DNA of 11,355 nucleotides from Lysobacterales bacterium UBA2790 (lineage in GTDB: Bacteria; Pseudomonadota; Gammaproteobacteria; Xanthomonadales; Xanthomonadaceae): positions 3,675 through 15,029 of the forward strand of contig DEHW01000124.1 in NCBI GenBank assembly GCA_002352135.1, given 5' to 3'. Position 1 is the stretch's first letter; each line of letters opens with the position of its first letter. Under the pieces are notes generated by a model. That model saw only the letters and a list, made by a program, of their open reading frames with translations, searched no databases and had not been told where the DNA came from. Below are positions 1 through 5,769 of the stretch, in pieces. The position numbers and the translations under genes are program-made.

Positions 1-66
1 ATCACGCACCGCGCCGCCCACCAGATAGACCTGCAGGCCGTCCAGCAGTGGGTCGTTCCCATTCAT
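1..66 (-). CDS. cca: CCA tRNA nucleotidyltransferase, N-terminal fragment (cut by window edge)
   Basis: Only the first 22 codons are present; the gene runs off the left edge. Reading leftward from ATG at 66-64 gives a short leader and then LQVYLVGGAVRD. This matches the opening beta strand and the GG...RD nucleotide-binding signature of the class II tRNA nucleotidyltransferase/poly(A) polymerase family. The enzyme adds or repairs the 3' CCA end of tRNAs using CTP and ATP in the cytoplasm. The start overlaps the stop of the upstream epimerase gene as ATGA (66-63), so the two are probably co-transcribed and translationally coupled. The fragment is too short to tell a full bacterial CCA-adding enzyme (with HD domain) from a related A-adding or poly(A) polymerase. 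The VGGAVRD motif supports the superfamily strongly, and the epimerase neighbour favours cca. Confidence 0.85.
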   Translation of the reverse strand, partial: MNGNDPLLDGLQVYLVGGAVRD

Positions 67-1007
67 GCGCGACGTTCCGCACGTTGCGCATCGAGTCGCG
101 CCTGTTTGCCGGACTGTTTCAGCAACGCAGGCATCACCGCATCGATCGGCGTCTTTTCGATCCCCAACCGATACAGACCATCAATGCCACCGACCGAGTC
201 GATCTTCAGCGACAGGTAGTTGTCCGTGGAAAACGGCTTGCCCGGCACGAAGTCCATCAGCATGGCCTGCAGCCTCGCCAGTCCATCGGGCAAGGGGATG
301 ACCACGCGCAGCAAGCCCATCTGACGCGCGGTGTAGCGCACGATCTCCGCCAGGGTCAGGGTTTGCGGTCCATACAGCTCGTACATCTGCCGGAAGGCGG
401 CGGGTTGCAACAGGGTGTCGCTCATGGCGCGAACCACGTCGCCAACATAGACCGGCGCGAACTTGGCACCCGCGCGCGCCAAGGGCAGAACCGGTGCGAT
501 GTTCAGCAAACTGGCGAAGCGTCCGAACAGCCCATCGCCCGGCCCGAAGATCACCGAGGGCTGGTAGATCGTCCAGTCAAGCGAAGACGCTTTGACCGCC
601 GCTTCAGCCTCGCCACGCGTGCGTAAGTAATGGCTTTCACCGCGCCCGGCGTTCAGCGCACTCATCTGCAGCAAACGCTTGACACCGGCACGCTCGCAGG
701 CGGCGATCACGTTCTGGGTCAATCGCACATGCGCACGCTGAAAGCCTTCGCCACCAAAGCCCTTCTCGTTGAGGATGCCGACCAGATTGATCACCGCATC
801 GGCACCGTCAAAGGCCTTGGCGAGTGCCGATGGATCGTACACATCGACCGTATCGACCTGCACATTCGGCAAAACCCTCACCTCTGGCTTAAGCGCAGCA
901 TTGCGGCTCAGCACGCGGACGCGATGACCTTGCGCCACCAGACGGGCAATGAGATGGCGACCGACAAAACCGGTACCACCCAGCAGAACCAGATTGCGAG
1001 TTCTCAC
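63..1007 (-). CDS. NAD(P)-binding epimerase-like protein, complex I NDUFA9-type family
   Basis: A 314-residue atypical short-chain dehydrogenase. The Rossmann nucleotide-binding loop GGTGFVG lies at residues 10-16, followed by a positively charged turn (RVLSRN) and a DVYDPSAL segment typical of atypical SDR/NmrA-like and NDUFA9-like proteins. The usual YxxxK catalytic pair appears as Y127-LRT-R131, so the lysine is replaced by arginine. This suggests a cofactor-binding or structural role rather than classical dehydrogenase chemistry, although activity cannot be excluded. The start is GTG at 1007-1005, preceded by an AGGAA ribosome binding site at 1019-1015 with 7 nt spacing. It is the first gene of a leftward unit and overlaps cca by ATGA. 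Relatives in gammaproteobacteria are annotated as complex I NDUFA9 subunit family or NAD-dependent epimerase. The substrate is unknown, and no other complex I genes are in the window. Confidence 0.88.
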   Translation of the reverse strand: MRTRNLVLLGGTGFVGRHLIARLVAQGHRVRVLSRNAALKPEVRVLPNVQVDTVDVYDPSALAKAFDGADAVINLVGILNEKGFGGEGFQRAHVRLTQNVIAACERAGVKRLLQMSALNAGRGESHYLRTRGEAEAAVKASSLDWTIYQPSVIFGPGDGLFGRFASLLNIAPVLPLARAGAKFAPVYVGDVVRAMSDTLLQPAAFRQMYELYGPQTLTLAEIVRYTARQMGLLRVVIPLPDGLARLQAMLMDFVPGKPFSTDNYLSLKIDSVGGIDGLYRLGIEKTPIDAVMPALLKQSGKQARLDAQRAERRA

Positions 1008-1014
1008 GAGCGAG

Positions 1015-1019
1015 TTCCT
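1015..1019 (-). promoter_or_regulatory. Ribosome binding site deciding the GTG start of the epimerase gene
   Basis: On the minus strand AGGAA stands 7 nt before GTG 1007. No ATG in this frame has a comparable Shine-Dalgarno match, and the GTG places the glycine-rich loop at the usual distance from the N-terminus. Confidence 0.6.
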
Positions 1020-1108
1020 GACGAATGTGAAGTTCGCAGCCTAGCAGCCACGACGGATGACGGAGGTGAATCCGCTCTGACGCCATCGTGTCCTTGCAGA
1101 CGAATCGC

Positions 1109-1139
1109 TTGCGCACGCCCCGCCCGGTATTGCTAGGAT
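1109..1139 (+). promoter_or_regulatory. Candidate promoter of the GH17-GT2 gene
   Basis: An extended -10 element TGCTAGGAT lies at 1131-1139 (-10 hexamer TAGGAT at 1134-1139). A TTGCGC -35-like hexamer lies at 1109-1114, with a long 19 nt spacer. Transcription would begin near 1146 and leave a leader of only about 24 nt before ATG 1170, where GAAG at 1160-1163 is a weak ribosome binding site. The extended -10 is the convincing part; the -35 is marginal. Confidence 0.4.
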
Positions 1140-1169
1140 GCTGCAAAGCAACACAGACTCGAAGACGCC

Positions 1170-3854
1170 ATGTCCAGCCACGCCCGCTTCGCTCCATCAC
1201 GCATCCTCAGCGCACTGAGCATTGTCGCTCTGGTTGCGCTTGCCAACATCGCCATCTGGTTCGTCACGCACCCACCCGTGCAGGCACCCGATTGGAGCGG
1301 AAAGATCGGTGGCTTTGCGTACTCGCCCTTTCAGCGCGATCAAAGCCCGCTGGAAGGTCGCTTCCCATCCGACTCGCAGATTCGTGCCGACTTGCAGTTG
1401 ATCAAGCGCTACAGCCATCGCATCCGCACCTATTCGTCCACCGAGTCGCCCGCCATTGCGCGCATCGCCGCCGAACTCGACTTGAAGATCGCCGCCGGTG
1501 CATGGCTAAACAAGAGCAAGCCCAACAATCTCGAAGAAGTCGATGCGCTGATCGCCTTGGCAAAGTCCAATCCCGCCATTGAACGTGCCGTGGTGGGCAA
1601 TGAGGCAATCCTTCGCGGCGATCTCAACGTGCAACAACTGATCCGCCACTTGGACAAGGCACGCGAAGGATTGCGCATCCCGGTGTCCACCGCCGAGCCG
1701 TGGCATATCTGGTTGAAGTATCCCGAATTGGCCGAGCACGTGGACTACCTCGGCGTACATCTGTTGCCCTACTGGGAAGGCGTGCCAAGACGCGACGCAT
1801 TGGATGACGCGATGCGTCGCTACCGCGAACTGCGCGAGGCCTTCCCCGACAAACCCATCGTGGTCGGCGAAATCGGTTGGCCCAGCAATGGCGATCGCTT
1901 CAAGTCATCGCGCGCGTCAGTCGCTGATCAGGCCGCCTTCCTGCGCCGTTGGTTTGCGCTGGCCGAGCGGGAGCACATCGACTACTACGTCATGGAAGCC
2001 TTCGACCAACCCTGGAAGGAAGCCACTGCCGGTCGCGTGGAAGCCTACTGGGGCATGTTCGATGCGGGACGCGAAGCCAAGTACCCGCTTGAGGGCCCAA
2101 TCCAGGAAGACCCGCAGTGGCTCGACAAGGCCCTGATCGCGGTCGCGCTGGCAGCCCTGCCGATGCTCTGGTTCGTCTGGCATTTCTGGCGTTTCCAGTG
2201 GCTGGGCAAGGTATTCTTCGCCGGATTGATCCAGGCCGCCAGTGCCCTGCTGGTGTGGTCGATCGGGGTGCCCTTCGACTTCTATCTGGAGCCCTTCGAC
2301 TGGACTATGCTGGCGGTCCTGCTACCGGCCCAACTCGCCATTCTGGGCATCCTGCTGGCAAATGGCTTCGAGTTCACCGAGGCCCTCTGGACACGCTGGC
2401 TGCGCGCGGCGCAGCCGCTGCGCCAGACCGAGCGAACCGCGTGGCCTTTCGTTTCTATCCACTTGGCCTGTCATAACGAACCGCCCGAAATGGTGATCGC
2501 CACGCTCGATTCGCTGGCCTTGCTGGACTATCCGCACTTCGAGGTGCTGGTACTGGACAACAACACCGAGAAAGACGAAGTCTGGCAGCCAGTGCGGGCG
2601 CGCTGTCGCGAACTGGGCGAACGCTTCCGCTTCTTCCACCTCAAGCCCTGGCCGGGATTCAAGGCCGGTGCCTTGAACTTTGGACTGGACCAGACCGACC
2701 CGCGCGCCGAAATCGTCGGCGTGGTCGATGCCGATTACGTGGTGCGGCCCGACTGGCTGCGCAGTCTGGTCGGCCATTTCGATGCCGAGAACGTCGCCAT
2801 CGTGCAATGCCCGCAGGCGCATCGCGACTTCGAAGGCAATGCCTTCCGGCGCATGTGCAACTGGGAGTATGAGGGCTTCTTCCGCATCGGCATGCATCAC
2901 CGCAACGAGCGCGACGCCATCATCCAACACGGCACCATGACCCTGATCCGCCGCAAGCCTTTGGTGGAAACCGGGCGCTGGGCCGAATGGTGCATCTGCG
3001 AAGACGCCGAACTGGGCCTGCGCCTGTTCAATGCGGGATGGTCCGCGCAATACGTCGATGTGCAGATGGGCAAAGGCCTTACGCCCGCCGACTTCACCGC
3101 CTACAAGTCACAGCGTTTCCGCTGGGCCTTCGGTGCCATGCAGATCCTGCGACATCATCTGGGCTGGCTGCTCAAGCCCGGCAAACTCAGCGCCGGACAG
3201 CGTTTCCACTTCCTCACCGGCTGGTTCAGTTGGTTTGCCGACGCGCTGCATTTGGTATTCAGCCTGATGGCAATCGTCTGGTCCATTGGCATGCTGATTC
3301 GCCCCGACATCTTCAGCCTGCCGCTGCAGTTGTTCCTGATCCCGGTGCTCGGCTTCTTCGTCAGCAAGGCCGTATTCGGCATCGTGCTGTACCGCCTGCG
3401 CGTGCCCTGCTCATGGTCGGACACCCTCGGCGCGGCCGTCGCCAGCATGGCGCTGTCGCACGCCATCGCACGCGGTGTGTTGAAAGGCCTGGTGCAGAAA
3501 GAACATCCCTTCACCCGCACCGCCAAGAGCCGACGCCTGCGCAAACGCCCCAGCGCCCTGTCGGCCGTGCGTGAAGAATCCCTCCTGTTCGCCGCGCTGA
3601 GCCTGTGCGCACTCGGCATCGCCGTCGTCATCGGCACCGAATGGCTGGAAGTCCGCCTATGGATCGCCATCCTGCTGGCGCAGTCCTTGCCCTATCTGTC
3701 CGCGATGGCCAGCGCATGGGTGTCGGCGCAAGCCGGAGAGAAAGTCATCCCCGCACACGAACTACCGCCAGGTGGAAACGCCGAGATTCGCCAAGACGCA
3801 CCGCAGACGGAGGGCACGGCGGCAACGCACAACACTTCGGAGGTGGTGCGGTGA
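1170..3854 (+). CDS. Membrane GH17-GT2 fusion: putative beta-glucan synthase/glucanosyltransferase
   Basis: An 894-residue bifunctional membrane protein. Residues about 12-32 form a membrane anchor. A GH17-like domain follows (about 40-300), with VGNE carrying the likely acid/base E145 and VGEIGWPS the likely nucleophile E234. Three membrane segments (about 321-340, 348-368, 378-400) lead to a processive GT2 domain (about 425-670) with D520-A-D522, a CED motif (D612) and QRFRW (648-652). About five more membrane segments and a polar tail end the protein. The three-helix linker places GH17 in the periplasm and GT2 in the cytoplasm. The GT2 part probably polymerises UDP-glucose and exports the chain; the GH17 part would then cut, branch or transfer it. 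Proteobacterial GH17-GT2 proteins, including rhizobial NdvC relatives, have characterised GH17 domains with beta-1,3-glucanosyltransferase activity. The exact linkage here is inferred. The gene stands alone, divergent from the epimerase and convergent with the accessory block. Confidence 0.9.
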   Translation: MSSHARFAPSRILSALSIVALVALANIAIWFVTHPPVQAPDWSGKIGGFAYSPFQRDQSPLEGRFPSDSQIRADLQLIKRYSHRIRTYSSTESPAIARIAAELDLKIAAGAWLNKSKPNNLEEVDALIALAKSNPAIERAVVGNEAILRGDLNVQQLIRHLDKAREGLRIPVSTAEPWHIWLKYPELAEHVDYLGVHLLPYWEGVPRRDALDDAMRRYRELREAFPDKPIVVGEIGWPSNGDRFKSSRASVADQAAFLRRWFALAEREHIDYYVMEAFDQPWKEATAGRVEAYWGMFDAGREAKYPLEGPIQEDPQWLDKALIAVALAALPMLWFVWHFWRFQWLGKVFFAGLIQAASALLVWSIGVPFDFYLEPFDWTMLAVLLPAQLAILGILLANGFEFTEALWTRWLRAAQPLRQTERTAWPFVSIHLACHNEPPEMVIATLDSLALLDYPHFEVLVLDNNTEKDEVWQPVRARCRELGERFRFFHLKPWPGFKAGALNFGLDQTDPRAEIVGVVDADYVVRPDWLRSLVGHFDAENVAIVQCPQAHRDFEGNAFRRMCNWEYEGFFRIGMHHRNERDAIIQHGTMTLIRRKPLVETGRWAEWCICEDAELGLRLFNAGWSAQYVDVQMGKGLTPADFTAYKSQRFRWAFGAMQILRHHLGWLLKPGKLSAGQRFHFLTGWFSWFADALHLVFSLMAIVWSIGMLIRPDIFSLPLQLFLIPVLGFFVSKAVFGIVLYRLRVPCSWSDTLGAAVASMALSHAIARGVLKGLVQKEHPFTRTAKSRRLRKRPSALSAVREESLLFAALSLCALGIAVVIGTEWLEVRLWIAILLAQSLPYLSAMASAWVSAQAGEKVIPAHELPPGGNAEIRQDAPQTEGTAATHNTSEVVR

Positions 3855-3876
3855 GGCGGCTGGGCCGCGCGAAAGC

Positions 3877-3904
3877 AGCATTGTTCTGTTTCCAGATCAA
3901 TGCT
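3877..3904. terminator. Imperfect hairpin after the GH17-GT2 gene, possible bidirectional terminator
   Basis: AGCATTG (3877-3883) pairs with CAATGCT (3898-3904). After one T/T mismatch, TCTG (3885-3888) pairs with CAGA (3893-3896) around a TTTC loop. That is 11 base pairs, starting 22 nt past the stop codon and lying between two convergent genes. There is no clean U-run on either side, so intrinsic termination would be weak; it may instead be an RNA-stabilising 3' hairpin. Confidence 0.45.
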
Positions 3905-3990
3905 TGAGTTCAATCGGAAGGTGGAACGGTTGGAGTACATCACAACAACGCAATTTCTTCCGCTCCCAATCACCTTCCACGCGAAATCCG

Positions 3991-4308
3991 TCACTTACCG
4001 GGCCACGCTGCAAACTGTGGAAGTCCCGCACCGCGTAGCAGCTCCTTGCTCGGCGGAAAGCAATAGAAAGAAAAATATTGAGCAAAGTCATACGATTCAT
4101 AGTCGCCGTATAGCAGAGCAAGCCGATACGATGCGTCAGAATCACCGGAAACCGCTTTCTGTCGCAGCGCCGCACGCTGTTCGATGCTTAGCGCACGGAT
4201 TTCCATCATCTCTTCCCATGCTTGTCCATGACTCATGCCGGGGGCAAGACAAGATAGAACACCGAGCAGCAGTGTAGCCCATTGGTTTGCCCTCAACAAA
4301 CGCGCCAT
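3991..4308 (-). CDS. Small exported protein with a Sel1-like segment, possibly frameshifted
   Basis: A 105-residue ORF. The N-terminus looks like a signal peptide: basic MARLLR, a hydrophobic stretch to about residue 24, and possible cleavage near SHG-QA. A lipobox reading around VLSC is possible but poor. After a charged helix comes GDSDASYRLALLYGDY, which resembles the first helix of a Sel1/TPR-like repeat. The repeat then degenerates, and the protein ends soon after with no second helix in this frame. The adjacent frame encodes LSAEQGAAT, which would fit the missing helix, so an indel is possible (see findings). No good Shine-Dalgarno precedes ATG 4308. It lies 37 nt after the lipoprotein stop and may be its operon partner. 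Base composition is A/T-richer than the flanking genes. The function is not recognised. Confidence 0.5.
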   Translation of the reverse strand: MARLLRANQWATLLLGVLSCLAPGMSHGQAWEEMMEIRALSIEQRAALRQKAVSGDSDASYRLALLYGDYESYDFAQYFSFYCFPPSKELLRGAGLPQFAAWPGK

Positions 4309-4345
4309 CTATAAACACTGCTGAGCATTCGAACTCAAGATGTGA

Positions 4346-4948
4346 TCACAAACCGTCAAGCAGTTGATCTGCCAACATGTTCGCGACCTGCACGTAAGCA
4401 TTTCGCAAGGCGTCAGGATTAGCCAGCCATTGATCGAGTTTTTGAATTGGCAATTCGGTGGTCGCGCCACCCACTCCCGCAAACTTGCTCCAGACGACCT
4501 TACCGTTCTCATCCACCAAGGTCACTCGAACGGAGGCGCTGGGTCGCATGTTGTTTGCCGGGCCCCAACCCTTTCCGAGTCCATATTGCTCAACCTTCAA
4601 GGTCATGCGAAACGTGGCGGATTCTTGCAATTTTGAACCCAGAGAAGAACCTTGCAGCCGTTCAGAAAATTGTGAAAACAATATGTGAGGAACGTCGATC
4701 TCTTCCTTGCGCAGAAACTTGGTCAGTAATGTCGCCTCATCGTCGTCTGCCGATGCGATCGCCGCTCCTATTAATCCGTCCCATTTGAAATTCGAAGCAC
4801 GGCCATGATAGGTCGCCGTATCCGGCGCCTCAACCTGCGACTCCAAACGAAACGATTCCACCCTTTGGGAAACCGGTGTGGTTGTCGCACACCCGGATAC
4901 CGCGAGAACCGTTGAAATAACCAGACATGCGAAGATCGTTTTTTTCAT
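4346..4948 (-). CDS. Uncharacterised outer-membrane lipoprotein
   Basis: A 200-residue protein from ATG 4948. A typical lipoprotein signal starts MKKTIF, has a hydrophobic core and a VSGC lipobox, giving C20 as the lipidated residue. Alanine at +2 argues for outer-membrane sorting by Lol. The mature part has a strand-rich region whose DENGKVVW segment resembles the edge strands of small periplasmic lipoproteins, and it ends in a helical stretch ending in LADQLLDGL. I do not recognise the family. The frame also opens at TTG 4960, but the ATG is preferred: it begins the lysine-rich n-region and has AGGA at 4956-4953, with short 4 nt spacing. It lies 83 nt downstream of the mazF stop in the same direction. 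Codon and base composition are A/T-richer than those of the slt or GH17-GT2 genes, which suggests later acquisition. It probably acts with the small exported ORF just downstream, but no role can be assigned. Confidence 0.75.
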   Translation of the reverse strand: MKKTIFACLVISTVLAVSGCATTTPVSQRVESFRLESQVEAPDTATYHGRASNFKWDGLIGAAIASADDDEATLLTKFLRKEEIDVPHILFSQFSERLQGSSLGSKLQESATFRMTLKVEQYGLGKGWGPANNMRPSASVRVTLVDENGKVVWSKFAGVGGATTELPIQKLDQWLANPDALRNAYVQVANMLADQLLDGL

Positions 4949-5031
4949 AGTGTCCTGCAATGTGGATGGATTCTTCTATTGGTTTACAGTCTGACACGTT
5001 GGCATTGTGGCGATCAGGATTCGGCAAATTT

Positions 5032-5370
5032 TCAGCCGCCGACAATCTCGTTCAAACCATCGATGATATGACTGAGTTCTTCCGGCTCAATGCTGCCGAT
5101 CTTCTTGCCGATGCGCTCAGTAGACAGCGTGCGAATCTGGCTGATCTTTACCCACGAGCGTTTGGGCAATTTTGAGTTCTGGATCTCGTGAGTCAGCGGA
5201 AAACTCGCTCGCGGTTCTTGGCTGGTCAGCGCCATGGCGATGACCGTTCCAGATCGCTCGTTGAAAACATCCTGGCTCAGGATCAGTACCGGACGCTCCC
5301 CTGACTGCTCGCGACCTACCGTTGGGTCGAGATTGGCCCAACGGATTTCTCCCCTCAGTATTTTGGCCAT
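5032..5370 (-). CDS. mazF: MazF/PemK-family endoribonuclease toxin
   Basis: A 112-residue protein, the normal MazF length. It opens with [19 protein letters not shown] followed by ERPVLILS, the SH3-like barrel core of MazF/PemK/Kid toxins. R26 and T49 fall where Bacillus subtilis MazF has its catalytic Arg25 and Thr48, and the ending [10 protein letters not shown] plus a final helix is typical. As an mRNA interferase it should cleave single-stranded mRNA at a short sequence-specific site and arrest translation when the antitoxin is lost; the target sequence cannot be predicted. ATG 5370 lies inside the antitoxin gene (16 bp overlap), so translation is probably coupled and antitoxin-first. All core motifs are present, so the toxin looks intact. 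The symbol is a family name and does not imply orthology with E. coli MazF. Confidence 0.93.
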   Translation of the reverse strand: MAKILRGEIRWANLDPTVGREQSGERPVLILSQDVFNERSGTVIAMALTSQEPRASFPLTHEIQNSKLPKRSWVKISQIRTLSTERIGKKIGSIEPEELSHIIDGLNEIVGG

Positions 5371-5597
5371 GAAGCCAACTCCGCAGACAAACCTTCGTCT
5401 GCCATGGCTTTTTCGAAACTTGGATCAAGCTTGGCGCATTCCTCTGCGAGGCGATTGCGCTCAAGCCTCTCCAGTTTTTCCTGAACCGCCTCCTGGATGG
5501 CACGACTGCGATTGCTGAACACTTTCCGCCGCACTAACGCATCCACTCGGGCAAGAACGCCTTCTTCGATGGTGATGGCCACCTTTGTTTGGCTCAC
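5355..5597 (-). CDS. Ribbon-helix-helix antitoxin, partner of the MazF toxin
   Basis: An 80-residue protein. Residues 5-45 fit a ribbon-helix-helix DNA-binding fold: strand KVAITI, helix [11 protein letters not shown], a turn with SNRSRA, then helix [10 protein letters not shown] charged linker leads to the tail [17 protein letters not shown], ending WPKY, a conserved toxin-wrapping tail of MazE-like antitoxins paired with MazF. It should neutralise the endoribonuclease and repress its own operon. The start is GTG at 5597, with GGAG at 5610-5607 as ribosome binding site at 9 nt. The stop TGA (5357-5355) lies inside the toxin gene. A promoter and an inverted repeat suited to an RHH dimer lie directly upstream. 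It is distinct from the AbrB-fold MazE of E. coli; the RHH-MazF pairing is known in many bacteria. Confidence 0.9.
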   Translation of the reverse strand: MSQTKVAITIEEGVLARVDALVRRKVFSNRSRAIQEAVQEKLERLERNRLAEECAKLDPSFEKAMADEGLSAELASWPKY

Positions 5598-5614
5598 GAC
5601 CGTGCACTCCGCAG

Positions 5615-5633
5615 GTATGACAGGTGATCATAC
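5615..5633. promoter_or_regulatory. Inverted-repeat operator of the toxin-antitoxin operon
   Basis: Perfect 6 bp arms GTATGA (5615-5620) and TCATAC (5628-5633) are separated by 7 bp. The right arm covers the -10 hexamer of the predicted antitoxin promoter. RHH antitoxins usually bind such short repeats to autorepress, so this is the likely operator. Binding is inferred. Confidence 0.6.
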
Positions 5634-5656
5634 TTTCGGATTGTGCGCCCAGGCAA
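5627..5656 (-). promoter_or_regulatory. Promoter of the toxin-antitoxin operon
   Basis: On the minus strand TTGCCT (5656-5651) and TATGAT (5632-5627) are separated by 18 nt. The -10 has five of six consensus bases. Transcription would start near 5620, about 23 nt before the GTG start. The -10 overlaps the inverted repeat 5615-5633, a layout expected for autorepression. Confidence 0.6.
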
Positions 5657-5707
5657 GGTTCGCCCGCTCACGAATGCGTGGCCACCACCGGGCTTTCCGC
5701 AAACATC

Positions 5708-5769
5708 GACTGAAAACAGATACTTCCTGACTGAAAACCCGACCTCCCGACTGCAACCAATACCCGCTA
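5708..5769. repeat. Three phased repeats, about 21 bp apart, upstream of the toxin-antitoxin promoter
   Basis: GACTGAAAAC occurs exactly at 5708-5717 and 5729-5738, and a degenerate GACTGCAACC starts at 5749. The starts are 21 and 20 bp apart, close to two helical turns. Units one and three also share an ATAC further in. The array lies between the TA promoter and the stop codon of slt and slightly enters the latter. Function unknown. Confidence 0.45.

Noticed and set aside
48..1136. Plus-strand open frames opposite the epimerase gene (48-626, 630-1136)
   Set aside because: Antisense shadows of a gene with an intact nucleotide-binding motif and ribosome binding site; no domain features.
2322..3050. 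242-codon minus-strand open frame within the GT2 domain
   Set aside because: Antisense to conserved GT2 motifs; explained by the codon bias of the sense gene.
3856..3868. GCGGC-TGG-GCCGC hairpin immediately after the GH17-GT2 stop
   Set aside because: Only five base pairs with a 3 nt loop and no following T-run; the larger hairpin at 3877-3904 is a better candidate.
4341..4350. Perfect palindrome TGTGATCACA, resembling CRP/Clp half-sites
   Set aside because: The known site has a 6 bp spacer (TGTGA-N6-TCACA), which is missing here, and the palindrome covers the lipoprotein stop codon. Likely chance.
4949..4960. TTG at 4960 as the lipoprotein start
   Set aside because: It would add four residues before MKKTIF and disrupt the usual lysine-first signal; ATG 4948 has AGGA upstream.
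5022..5038. CGGC...GCCG hairpin around the mazF stop codon
   Set aside because: A stem of four pairs with a long A/T loop and no T-run is too weak to call a terminator.
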